This document shows, in pieces, positions 1-11,112 of a stretch of 64,000 nucleotides of DNA. The stretch's first letter is position 1. Every line of letters starts with the position of its first letter. A model generated the notes under the pieces. The model saw only the letters and a list, made by a program, of their open reading frames with translations. It did no database searches and was not told where the DNA came from. The translations under genes were made by a program, and so were the position numbers. This DNA is from Endomychus coccineus (Eukaryota > Arthropoda > Insecta > Coleoptera > Endomychidae): the NCBI GenBank assembly GCA_958510875.1, contig OY294069.1:163493111-163557110 (forward strand). The letters run 5' to 3'.

Positions 1-1417
1 TATGAACTTTTCGACTCAAAATTCGCCCGGGAATCACCCATTAAAACTGTGTTGCCACTTGGAGAATAGATAAATAGTGTGTTTGGCAAATCATTTAATT
101 TGGTTATTGATTTTTATATAGTTGTTTCACATTCTATAAATAAATCTTCGCATTTGCGTAGAGAAAATAAAATAAATTATTTATTTCATTATCTTTAAAC
201 AACGAAAAAATATTCCAATTAATAATATTTTTAAGAAAATGTACAAAATCAAATTGTCCATTTCTAGTAGGATTAGGATTCAGGTAACATAGCCTCTCAT
301 TAAATTTTCAACTCTTCATAAAAGGGTGTGTTTATTACACGATTTTCCTGAAAACTAATAGGGTTCGTCACCGAACAGCAAACGATATTTTGTCAAAATT
401 TGAATTTAATAGGCCTTTCGTTCATGAGTTATCGTGTTAACAAACATTTCGTGATGGACATCCAGACAGCAAGAAGGATTTTTCCAAAGTTGCTTGAATT
501 TCGATGAAAAAAACAATGGTGCAAGAACATTTGTTCTAGGACTTTTTATGATTTTAGAAATAGCTTGATTAAGGCAATATACTCTTACGATTTCGTCGCG
601 AAGAGTATAATAAGTACATAACCTTGAGTAAAATCCTGAGTTTCGTAGTGAATTCATATTTTAATAGAGTTAAACATCTGTACCCTGTACCTACAGTAAC
701 ATTTCTTCTCAGTACTGTAGTAATTCTATAACAAATTACTCTGAATATGAATGTAGAAAAAGAGGACTATATCTTCTATCTCTGCCGTTAGAGACAGAGT
801 AGCTGCAACTTTACAAGTGAGTATCTCAACAGTCACTAAAATCGTAGGTAAACGAAGTAGAGCACCTCAAGAAGGAAACGGCAACTGGTTGAAGTGGTTG
901 TAAATGTAGATGATTTTGGAACAAATGTGTAATAGTGGTTTGATCTAAATATTAGAAAAAACACTTTCTTAGCCAAATTTAAGTATAAGTGATTGGAAAT
1001 GCTAATTTACACTTTAATAAAGGGAATAATTTTGTAATGTTATTAATGTGTAATATTTGAAGGCACTGTATTGTGTAAAACTATGAAGTGATATTTATTA
1101 TTTTCATGTATTTGTGCAATAAGTTGGAGGGGGAGATTAGGTATGATAGTGTGCGAATTTATTTTTATTCTTACAAAGGTTTAGGTTAGTTGTATTCAAA
1201 ATATTCGAAATTTGGTCAACTTGACAATACTGCTACTGTGACGTCATTTCTTTCTTAACGCGAACAGGCTATAAAAAGGAAGGGGGGTTCCATGATAACT
1301 TTTTCGGTGAAATGTTTAATGGTGAGAATTGATTTGATTCCTTGGCATAAAAATATGTGATCAAAACAATGGAAATCCTTCTACAATTTGGTTATCAAAC
1401 TTCTTTTCTAAGCCTAC
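1..1417. other. Intron of the epoxide hydrolase gene, with a dispersed repeat
   Basis: This stretch lies downstream of the last visible exon of the minus-strand epoxide hydrolase gene, so it is probably intron; I find no terminal exon encoding the catalytic histidine, which must lie left of the window. About 53-445 is a diverged copy of the repeat also seen at about 36598-37105: both contain a segment reading TTGGAGAATAGAT near the start and AATAGGGTTCGTCACC near the end, in the same orientation. The rest is AT-rich with no recognisable gene. Confidence 0.6.
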
Positions 1418-4400
1418 CTTAAAACCTGGAGACCAAAATGTGCTTTATTGAATGTCTCAGCATATAATCTGAAAGTCGATGTAATTGATCCAGACACCCA
1501 ATATATCATAACATCATCCAACAAGTTGTCATATGTATATTTTTCCGTTAGACCACCATCTCGTCTTTCTATATAAGAAGCATTAGTTCCAGCAATGAAT
1601 TTTTCTAATATGTATGCAGCAAGACCTATTGGGGACTCGCCCAAAGCGACACCTGTAAAATCAACATAGAATGAATGAAAATGATGACATACTCAATACG
1701 AAATTTAATGAAAGTACTAAGGTATAGACACAAATACAAATTGAGAATTTCGATTGTCTCGACCACATGAGGCTGCTTTTATTTTGTCAGAGGATGAACC
1801 ATTTTTGAAACCTCTTTCTACAGTGAGTGAACCGCTTCAGACGGGCGAAGATCCAGTTTGTCCAAACGTCCAAACTGACCCACTGGGAATTCATGTAACT
1901 AGAAAACGATCACAACCCGCATGAGCTGAAATCTCGGGTGAATGAAGGGAACATAAGAACTCGCTAACCGAGTAGGTACAACAATGCCCTGAACAAGTCA
2001 ACTGAGTATCGTGCAGTGAATGCTGTGAGGAAATAGAAGGAACTCACGAAGGTGTAAGACTCCACAAAATACTATGTGAGGAACTCTAACGAATGACTCA
2101 CACCCATAGGACCCAGTCAGGAACATATACAAAGAATGGGAAGAAACCTTGGAAGATCTGTAATACCGAGTGCACTGTCTAGGATCACCAACCACAGACA
2201 CAACACCCAAGGATTGACGACACTCAGATCTGGAACTATTCATAATAACCTCTAGGAAAAAATGGCATTCCTCCAAAAAGATCATTGACGGGGAAAAAAC
2301 GAAATGGGCAATCAATTCATTACCACCGTGCAAATTGACTGGCACAAACAACATTTTTCCTAGTATGCTACAGGAAGGAATCGGACCTAACTTACAAAAA
2401 GCACTGGGGTATATAACAAATGCATGGAGAGCCATCACAGTAGCCTTCACGCCAAACTTGAAAAACAGGGCAGGACAGGGCAAAGACACTGAAACCTATG
2501 GATAAGTCTTTATGCATGATTGATATTAAGACTGAAGAAAAATTGCAATACAGGAAGATTAAGAACAGAGTATACTATATGCCTATACAGCAAATCCACA
2601 GAAACAGCACTACGCCAACTCCTATAGACTATCTCTCAAGATCATCCAGAAGAGAAGAAATCGATGAATAGACTGCATGGTACAATAAAGAATAATGATT
2701 AATCCACATCTCTATAATGGGAGGACACATCGGCAAAGATCACCAGGTTTCTGTCCGCAAGAGAGACCCCACTGCTCTGGAACCTGTTGATGGAAAACCT
2801 GGTAATTAAACTAAAAGGATGGTTCTGACTGCAATATATAAATCTCATTTCGCCTTCTCCCAATTTTGAATATAAGGTGATAAAAGCACATATACTAGCT
2901 TCTCACTAACGATGGGATGTAGCCTCAATCTCTTTTTCTTTTCGTTTTTCTTTGTTCGTTTTATCCCAAGCCCCGGCAATTGTTTTATTGCGAAGATACA
3001 CAATGAAACGAAATATAACTAGCGAAAATGGCAATTTGTCGGTTACTTACGGCGTGCATGGGAAAGGGACATATACGATGAGTATAGAAAATCGCCGCGT
3101 ACTGTCGCGCTGAATCGGAACATAAAATATGAGATCTGCTCAGTCAAGCTATGGTTAAAAAGATGGCATTATCCAGGAGAACTGGATGTCTAACCTGTTA
3201 TATTTCACCTTAGTCTTGCTGCTTGAAAGAGATGATGATGGAATAATCGATCAAAATAATTACATGTAACTTACCTATTGTATCTGGTTTTGTAGCTTGA
3301 ATATGCAGATACCCAGTTTGTTCCAAAGTTTTAGAGAAAAATCTTGAAACGGGATACAATCTATCTGCATGTTCGGGTTTAACAATCCAGTCTGGTTTCA
3401 GCGAGCCTAGTACGATCTTGGCATACGCTAAAGGAGAAGTGATTGTACACATATTTGAATGGAACCCTAGGACGTTATCGCTGAACATTACAGCCATTGT
3501 CTGTAAGATTATAGAACCGAAATCTCCCCCTTGAGTATAAAACTTGTCATGTCCTAGTCGGTTCATCAAGTTTTTGAAAACAACTGCAATCTGGGCTGCT
3601 CCTAATCCGGTTTTGGAAGCCGCTTGAGAAAAACCAAAGCCTGGAAGATGTGGAGCTATAACTTCAAACACGATATTGGCTCTTGGAGTTGTCAATATTG
3701 GAATAAACTCGTAGAATTCTCTAAGTGACCCAGGCCAACCATGTAGTAACAAGAGCGGTAATACTTTGACTCCTTCTGGAACTTTGGTTGGTTTGGCATG
3801 GATGTAATGAATTTTCAACCCTTGGACTGTTGTAGTAAACTGAGGAAGTTTGTTCAAGTATGCTTCTCTTTCCTTCCATTTATATTCAGATTTCCAGTAC
3901 TTCAGTATATCTTGTAACAGATCAGTATTGAAGCCATATTGATGTTGAGTTCCTTCGAGAGGTGCAGTAAATGGCCTTGTATGTTGTAGTCGATATTGAA
4001 GATCTTTAAGAACCTATTACAATAATAAATATCATATACACTCATATATACAGTTAGTTGATCATTTTGTTACGCCTGCGCTCTTTGTCAAAATACGAGT
4101 AACATATTGAGAAAAAAATTGTTTTAAATAGAAATTCTTGAGCAGTGCCGTATTTACTACGGAGCTCTCGAGGCACGTGCCCAGGGGTCCACAGAAAATA
4201 GGAACCCCACAAATTTGGAGGAAAAAATTAAAAAAACGTACGTACTTAAGTACTGAGAAAAATATTATACGGTATATTTCAAAATATGAAAAAATTGAGT
4301 TTGTAGATGTGACGTTATAAGAGCGCAGGAAATTACATGAACTATTCCGGCAATCAAAAAATGCTTCTGAACTGGCGGAATCCCAAAATACATCATTCCG

Positions 4401-7400
4401 AATGGACCTGTATTAAGAGAGCATGAGAAGAATTTTGGTAAACAGAGTTTCCTTTATATCCACAAAGTCGTAACACAGTATAACTTCTACCAAAGATTAT
4501 TTGAGAGATCAGCAATGTAATATAGTGACAGGCGTCTTGATTTTTAGTATGATGTGAAATACGGAGCTACCATTTCTCTCTCTTGCTCTTCGTCTTTTCT
4601 AGTTCTTATGCTTCTTAGCAATGCATCTTTTTGTTTCAAGCTTGTTTACATACATGTGTGTTCTGTTTTGTTATTGTTTTGTTTTGTTTTGTCTCCGGAA
4701 ACACTTCACATATTATGTAATTTAACAGAAAATTAATCTTGTAAGAAATAAAAATATATTATATATTAAAAATTATTGAATTGTTTATATGTCTGCTTAT
4801 CAATCGTAGATTAATACATTGCAGGAGAGGGGGTAGAGCCCCCCAGTTGATGTGCCCCCCCCCCCCAAGGGTTAATGCGGCACTGTTCTTGAAAAATAGT
4901 TACGATTTTGATCTAGATCAAAAGTTTTTCCACAATAATTCAGATATTGTTGTATTGTGAGCTCCATCGTTTTAATCAAAAGAAATACAATCGCATAAGC
5001 TTATACTCAAATGCTAGTTGAAGATAACAGCATTGACTAAACTTTAAATCAAGTCAACAATAACATTCATCATGCATTCGACTATTAACAATTTTAATTT
5101 ATTGTACAAATGTCAATTAGAAAACTTTTTCTTCGAAGAAAATTACCATTCTGTATTCTGTTATGGTAACTTATTGGCAAATATATAGGAAAATGTTACA
5201 GACTTTGCGGTAAACCTCGACTCGAACCTTTACAAAGAAATTATTGGTTCCAGCAGGATAACTTTTCCTTCAACGATTAATTTCACGTGATGGTAATTGG
5301 CCATGACCGGCGAGCTCACCGGATCTATTACTAGATTTTTTCCTTGGGGACACCTTAAGCACAGGAGTGTTTAATATAAACCTCTAACTGTTAATGATCT
5401 CAGGAGAAATATACAGGAAGGAATTTCACCAAAACGAGATCAAATATTGTAAAATGTTATGAAGCAGGAAGGAGGATCTTTTTGAAATATTATGTTATGT
5501 TGTTTCAAATTCATAATCTGACTCTCACTATCGAAAGTTCCATGATGATGATTAGAAAGAGTTTATATTTCACTGAAACAATTATATTTAAACATACATG
5601 AGAAACAAATAGATAAGAAATCGCTTTGTATTCGATGTTTCAAGATAACCAATTAAATATTTTTGTGTAAACTGATCGGAGATTGAATTATGTCTTATAT
5701 TTGAAGAAATAGATAAGAAATCGCTTTGATGTTTCAAGATAACCAGTTAAATTATGTGTAAACTAATTGGAGATTGAAGTATGTTTTCTAAGCACTTGAA
5801 TCAAAATCAAATGATATAGCACATATTTTGCACCTACGTAATTTTAAACCACCTTTAAAATCGGGGGTAAAAAAAATGAGATGTACTATCTACTCCAGCC
5901 CCTAATAAATTACTGAAGATTCATACGATTTTACCAGCAATCTTATGTATGTTTAGATTTATATAATACCGGGAAACCTGAAAAGAAAATGTTTCCACGT
6001 CATTGAAATCAAAAATATCATTTTCTAGAAAAACGCGGAAAATTTTACGGTCAATTCTTTTTTTTTTCTAATGGAATTTTTTGAGTGTTGTGTTGATTTA
6101 CGTTTATGTTTTCGATGTCCATGTTAAATTACAAAAATTGAAAGTAATGCAAAAAAAATTGTTTGAAAAATCCCGAAAAATCAAAGAAAATTGGAAGGAT
6201 AAATACTCTAACGTCATTGAAATTATCGTGCGATAAGTCACTAAGGGTTTTTTTGGCCGATGATTACGAATTTGATAATTAAACAGTTCAAAAATATTAT
6301 TTCCTTGAGAAACGCGTAAAATTTCATTTTACATTCTAATTTTTTTGAATGATTCTTTTGAGTGTCATATTGATTTACGTTAATGTTTTCGAAGTCCATG
6401 TTAAATTACAAAAATTAAATGTAATGCCAAAACTGACTGAATAATTAATAAATACGTGTATTTAAAATACTTACAGAATTTATTTTTAACAAAATGTTAT
6501 TGTCGGTTCTTATTAAAAAAAAGCAATATTGTAGCTTTAAGTAAACAGTTACAAACTTGTATCAATTAAAACAAAAATGCCTGTATTTTTAAAATTCTCC
6601 TCCATTTTCCAGATAATCCTAATGTTATTTTCAAACGTTTTTGATGTGAAATTCGTAATCAGCCACCAAAAAAACACCTATAGGGACTTATCGCAAAATA
6701 ATTTCACTGACGTTAGACGTCAACACGACACTCAAACAATTCCATTAAAAAAAAGAATTCATAATAAATCTTCCTCGTTTTTCAGGAAAATGATATTTTA
6801 GAACTTTTTAAATATCGAATTCGTAATCAGCGACCACAGTTTTCCGCAAATTTTCCTGGATTTTTGCTGCTTTCGATCGAAATACGCGACTGTCAACCTC
6901 TATTATGTATAAAACTAAATCACGTGAAAAATAAACCAATTTACCCGATTTCCCTTCATAGAATGAATTTTCCGGGGAAGTGACCTCGGATTCAGCGACC
7001 CAAAAAACTTCTTGGAACCCATTTTGGAGGATTAATTTTCAATTTTTGATAAATTAAAAATCGCCTTAAGGGTGAATGGGGGAGATTGAAGTTTTCCTCA
7101 GTTATCACGAATTACCTTTAAGGTCCATAGAATATCATGCAAAAAGGATTTTACCGATTCGACTTTCTGCAAAAGAGTTACGTTATTCCCCAGCTTATTG
7201 ACTGGACTATTATAACAAATGTTAGATTGGGAGAACAGCGGATTCTCCGCCCTTTTCCTGAGGGAGTTGCCAACGCTAAGCAACTTGTTAGGTTTTGTTT
7301 ATACATCCTAAAATATATTGATTAATTTACATTTCTCTCTTCAGACTGAGATGTATTCGAAAATGTATCTGATCCTGATTGATATTGGAAATCATAATAG

Positions 7401-7593
7401 TACTTACTTCATCAGGAACATTTATTTTATATTGTTGAATACTTGTATCTTCTTTCTTTTCTTTTCCAGGTCCCCACCATTGACTTTCCAACTTAGGTAC
7501 CTCAGGTAATGCATAGAAATTTTTAACTTTCACTATTATAAACCCCGTTCCAATTGTTAGTAAAATTAAAATAAAAGAACATACTCTACCCAT
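1418..7593 (-). CDS. Jheh: Juvenile hormone epoxide hydrolase (microsomal epoxide hydrolase family), 3' end off window
   Basis: Hydrolyses the epoxide of juvenile hormone (and other epoxides) to a diol; the family is anchored in the ER membrane. Three exons read in frame on the minus strand: 7593-7408, 4013-3275 and 1652-1418, all with AG acceptors and GT donors (GTAAGT, GTAAGT, GTAGGC). They give about 386 codons; the family is usually about 460 residues, so one more exon with the catalytic His lies left of position 1. Residues 1-25 form an N-terminal membrane anchor after the ATG at 7593. WGPG follows at about 40, the oxyanion-hole motif HGWPGS at about 153-158, and the nucleophile Asp in GGDFGS at about 226. 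The lid tyrosine lies in GYLHIQATKPDT, which spans the exon 2/3 junction region. The start is chosen because the ATG opens the anchor. The introns are about 3.4 kb and 1.6 kb and contain mobile elements. Gene divergent from Mtr4. Confidence 0.93.
1800..2830 (+). pseudogene. Decayed non-LTR retrotransposon (Jockey-like reverse transcriptase remnant)
   Basis: Lies inside the 1.6 kb intron of the epoxide hydrolase gene, on the opposite strand. Fragments of a reverse transcriptase can be read with several frameshifts and stops: at about 2308-2490 a stretch including ITNAWRAITVAFTPN, matching the family segment before the RPISL motif, and at about 2771-2815 LLWNLLMENLVIKLKG, the segment after the GVLSPLLWN motif. 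No intact ORF remains. The subfamily is inferred from these motifs only. The 163-codon minus-strand ORF over 1998-2489 is a by-product of this remnant. Confidence 0.7.
2831..3274. other. Intron, nothing recognised
   Basis: The remainder of the intron between exons at 3275-4013 and 1418-1652. No gene, RNA or clear repeat is visible. Confidence 0.5.
4143..4885. mobile_element. Non-autonomous hAT transposon with 8 bp target duplication
   Basis: The ends are inverted repeats: CAGTGCCGTATTTAC at 4143 and, read on the other strand from 4885, CAGTGCCGCATTAAC. The flanks TTCTTGAG (4135-4142) and TTCTTGAA (4886-4893) form an 8 bp target duplication with one mismatch, the hAT signature. The 743 bp interior has no transposase ORF, so it would need a transposase in trans. 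A run of 12 C lies at 4855-4866 near the 3' end. Confidence 0.85.
4894..5604. other. Intron, AT-rich, nothing recognised
   Basis: Part of the first intron of the epoxide hydrolase gene. No gene or clear repeat structure was seen. Confidence 0.4.
5605..5790. repeat. Tandem duplication of about 90 bp
   Basis: Two adjacent copies, about 5605-5700 and 5706-5785, share AATAGATAAGAAATCGCTTT, then GATGTTTCAAGATAACCA and a GTGTAAACT...GGAGATTGAA segment. The second copy carries small deletions. It lies in an intron. Confidence 0.75.
5998..6860. repeat. Fold-back (long inverted repeat) element
   Basis: Left arm (about 6008-6330) and right arm (about 6590-6800) are imperfect inverted copies: ATCATTTTCTAGAAAAACG at 6018 pairs with the right-arm stretch ending ATGATATTTT near 6797, and both arms carry GTTGATTTACG/GTTGACGTC-type blocks and the word GATTACGAATTT (or its complement). 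A second internal unit repeats the left arm at about 6210-6420. No ORF of note. It lies in the first intron of the epoxide hydrolase gene. Confidence 0.7.
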
Positions 7594-8124
7594 ATTTAAG
7601 TCAGGTGAATAAGGAATGGATAACTAGCTTAAAAAGTTACGTCACACTTTGTACCTACTGCTAGAGTCAATGTACATCTGTAATAACAACGAGCAAAGGT
7701 AGTTACAGATTCTATTTAATGATTTGAAGGTAGAATCTTGATATATAATGAGAACCCGAACCCGCCATCTATAATTGATAATGATAAGATTATTCGATAT
7801 AGTGTGGAATCATGTATTTTATTTTCAATAAAATTACTATTGCAATTATTATAGTACTATACCTATTCTATTATTCGGCCAAGGTTGGTCCCTGATACGT
7901 TTGTGATTTCGGACGCCCCCCTTTACGGAAGTTACTCTCGCATCTTGCTTATTCAAATCATTAGAAGGTCATTCGGTATGTATATTGAGTGATTCGTATG
8001 TTCGAGTACTTATATTTGGTACAAACAGATGTAATAATGTATTTATCTTATCCATGACCACTATATTAGAATACGTCTTTTTTCCGTGGATTAGAAGCCT
8101 TCTAATACACTGGTGGATCAAAAT
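7594..8124. other. 5' flank of the epoxide hydrolase gene
   Basis: Should hold the 5' UTR and promoter of the minus-strand epoxide hydrolase. I can point to no convincing core promoter element. Confidence 0.4.
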
Positions 8125-8382
8125 TCATAGTACCACTCTTCGTTCTTCTAGCATTTTAGAATTAGTATAAATATCAACATTAACATTTATCTCGAGAACG
8201 ATCTTGTCATTTTCACCGCGATCATTCAAATTCATCTGATAGGGAGCTTCTGAAGGACTGGAAGGGCCTCGCAACTTCTCGTATACACTTCTACTTTTCG
8301 CTGGTAACAGACTTAATGTTGCTTCTTGAGCTTCGTGCTGGATTTCAGCTGGAATGAAGAAACTCTCAGCATTCTCACTCAT
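8125..8382 (-). pseudogene. Short ORF resembling the N-terminus of Crypton/tyrosine-recombinase-like proteins
   Basis: An 85-codon ORF from ATG at 8382. Its first 36 residues include LLPAKSRSVYEK, resembling the start of insect tyrosine-recombinase-like (Crypton-derived) proteins, where a conserved PxKSRxxYE segment precedes the DNA-binding part. After residue 37 the sequence no longer resembles that family and no integrase core follows within the flank. It is best read as a truncated element or a single exon of a derived gene. I rely on recall of family motifs, so this is tentative. Confidence 0.35.
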
Positions 8383-9164
8383 TTTTTCTGTCGATTTTGT
8401 ATTTTTTTTCGGTATTGTTGTCTAATGAAAAAAGCATCTGATAAAAGCGATTCTAAGACTTTCTAGTTTTCAGCTCAAAATCAATATTCTTGATCAAAAT
8501 AAATTAGTCAAATCTGACGTTTTTGGAAACAAGAATTTTTCACCTGCTCTCACACGGCTTTCACTCTATAATATGTAACTCCCGGCTGCGCCTCGAGTGT
8601 CCATTTTTTCTCGTGGATTAAAGACTTGTTAATCCCCTCATATAATTAATATTAAAATTATAATAATAAGTACCTACCGTCAACTATTATACACGGTTAG
8701 AAATCTCACAAACTGATAATCCATAAAAAAATAGACAAGTATAACTAAATTTTGTCAAGGTACTTTTCCTAAGGGAGATACAGACCATGAAACTTCAGTA
8801 AAAACAAATATTTTCTTACAGTAGCTCTGACAGTTGTAATGTTTTTAATCTAATTTGTTTCAAGTTTTCCTAAAAAAGGATACCTATTATTTGACAATAT
8901 GAAAATTTTTCAAAATTGTTCAGTGGTATAGCTATAGGGGTTTGATGATTGTTTCTCACCATCTTTTCCACGACACTGGATATTTTCCAAAAATACAGGA
9001 CGTGTTGTTAGTAACTGGAAGTTCATAATTTATTAAAAAATATGTAACTAATATTTCAACAAAATATATTTCACAAACTAAATTAGATATATACGCGATA
9101 TCTATAAACTCTTTTCACAAAAGGAATCTGCAAGCTCCTTTTCTGTCGATGATAAAACGTCGGT
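8383..9164. other. Intergenic, AT-rich, nothing recognised
   Basis: No coding, RNA or repeat signal that I can support. Confidence 0.4.
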
Positions 9165-9573
9165 CTTGTTCAAATATCTTGGAACGGTTTCCTCTTGAGT
9201 GATAAACTTCTCTAAATTCATTTAGTGGTATATTTCTAATCGTATGTCGTCAATATGATTTTTTAATTGTAATCAAAAGCGGCTCGTTTTGGAGGGGTAA
9301 CGGACACTTTTGATTTTCAAAATCACGCAATTTTGACATAACATTAGAAAGATTCTGCTTCTTAAAAAAATGACGATTTTAGCTTTTTCTGCAATTGGCC
9401 AACAAATTCAAATCTAATTAGCTACGTATATGAATAATAATGTTCATTATCTCTCCCAAACGAGCAGCTTATGGCTACAATTATGAAATCTCATTCACGC
9501 CATTCGATTTGGCTTATTCCACTAAATAAATTCAGAGAATTATGTAAAAGAGAACTGTTGAAGATATTTGAAT
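9165..9573. repeat. Imperfect fold-back repeat
   Basis: The arm containing TTCTCTAAATTCATTTAGTG (about 9210-9230) pairs with CACTAAATAAATTCAGAGAA (about 9520-9540), and the outer parts TTCAAATATCTT / AAGATATTTGAA also pair. The arms are about 60-80 bp with a roughly 270 bp spacer. Confidence 0.65.
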
Positions 9574-11112
9574 AAAATAATTGAGCTTCAGTAGTATTGT
9601 GACTGCCATCTGTGAGCAAATGACGCATACAACACCGGCGCATGCAGTGAATGTTGAATACTTAAAATTTCTACCGCTACAGATAGATCGATGCGTTTGA
9701 AATTTTTCATTCCCGCTTCACAGTCAAGTCACATGGTGGTAGTGAATTCGCTGTTTAGACTTTTACAAATGGAATCAGATTATGTTTGCTGGTGTTAAAA
9801 ACTTAACCTATACTCAATAATATAATTTCTAAATAGAAAATAACCATTTTATGTTTTTTTCTGCTATAAATCATCATCGATGGGTTCCGTTTGCGTTATG
9901 TCTTGTAGGATGTTGGGGCAAAGGGAACCCACTACCCACCACAAAGGGGGTAGTGGAGCTGATGAGATTATAACATTTTCAAATGTTCAGGAAAGCAGGA
10001 GCAAGGGGAAGCGAAATTATTTTTAAAAAGATAGCAAAACCCAAATACAACTAAGGAGGGGCGTCAAATTCTGACGATGACCTCCACTCCACTCCCTATT
10101 GAGGAACAAATTCATCGGGATATACGACCAGAAGCTAGGCTTCATCCTGATGCAATTCCCAATTGAAGCGGGCGATGGCCATGATGTTTATTATGTAGCT
10201 AAAAACTTTTGAAGTGGTTAGAGCAGAAGGTTGAAGTCAGTTGTTCGGAAAAACGGGAAAACTGAGAAATAAATTCTACATCCCTCAATTTCCAGATATT
10301 TCGATAGCTTCCTAAAGTCAAATTGAATTTGTTTTGTCGTACCCAACTCACGTTAATGCACAAAGAGACAGAAAAAGGTCCTCATTAAATTTCCTATCTC
10401 AACAAAATGTTTACTAAATAATTAATTTACCTTACCTTACGTCAAGTCGACATAAAATAAGCACACGAATTTGCAGTTTTCTTTTGTGAAGAGTTATTGC
10501 ATCTATACAGAATACATAAATTCTCCTTTTCGCTTAGCCTTTCTCAACAAAATTTTTTGATGAATCTTCAACATATTTTTCTATTTGTACAGTAGCCGTT
10601 TTTCAAATTATCAAAATATCAGATTACTGTATTTTTTGGAAAATTTTTAGACCATTTCTGTTCTCAGGAAGCAACTGTATATCATAGATATTATATAATG
10701 TATATATAATATCTATGCTTTATATCTTAGGGTAGCCTCAAATTATTTTATTCCAGTTCCTTCTGAATGAATATAGCAAAAAAAATTAGACACCTTCAAG
10801 AGATACTGACATTTGGCTCAAGCTGTATTGACATTCGAAGTCATTCATTATTTTCTGTACTCTAAATTTGAAATTCACAGTAGGTATGTCAAGCTACGTT
10901 CGAAATGTCTGCTTATAATTTATAATATTCCTCGGAGTACTCCGAGCTATGTCGATGCCTGTCGTTACGGACATCGGGAACCTGTGTTTCATATTCATAT
11001 CATTTGTTTGCGTTGCGCCGCAAAATAGCGGTTTTCTTTCACGTTGTGGAATGTCTTTTTATAACTAAACACGTTTTTATTCAAAATATATATTGCAAAG
11101 TTTGAATAGATA
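9574..11112. other. 5' flank of Mtr4
   Basis: Contains an AT-rich hairpin at 10684-10716 (14 bp arms ATAGATATTATATA / TATATAATATCTAT, 5 nt loop) and a perfect 16 bp palindrome CTCGGAGTACTCCGAG at 10931-10946, about 170 bp before the Mtr4 ATG. No exon was recognised. A GC-richer stretch at about 9900-10200 has no recognisable product. Confidence 0.5.
10931..10946. promoter_or_regulatory. Perfect 16 bp palindrome upstream of Mtr4
   Basis: CTCGGAGTACTCCGAG is a perfect inverted repeat 167 bp before the start codon. Its position suggests a dimeric factor site in the promoter or 5' UTR, but I cannot name a factor and it may be chance. Confidence 0.3.

Noticed and set aside
1998..2489. 163-codon minus-strand ORF
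   Set aside because: It is the antisense of a decayed LINE reverse transcriptase and its sequence resembles no protein family.
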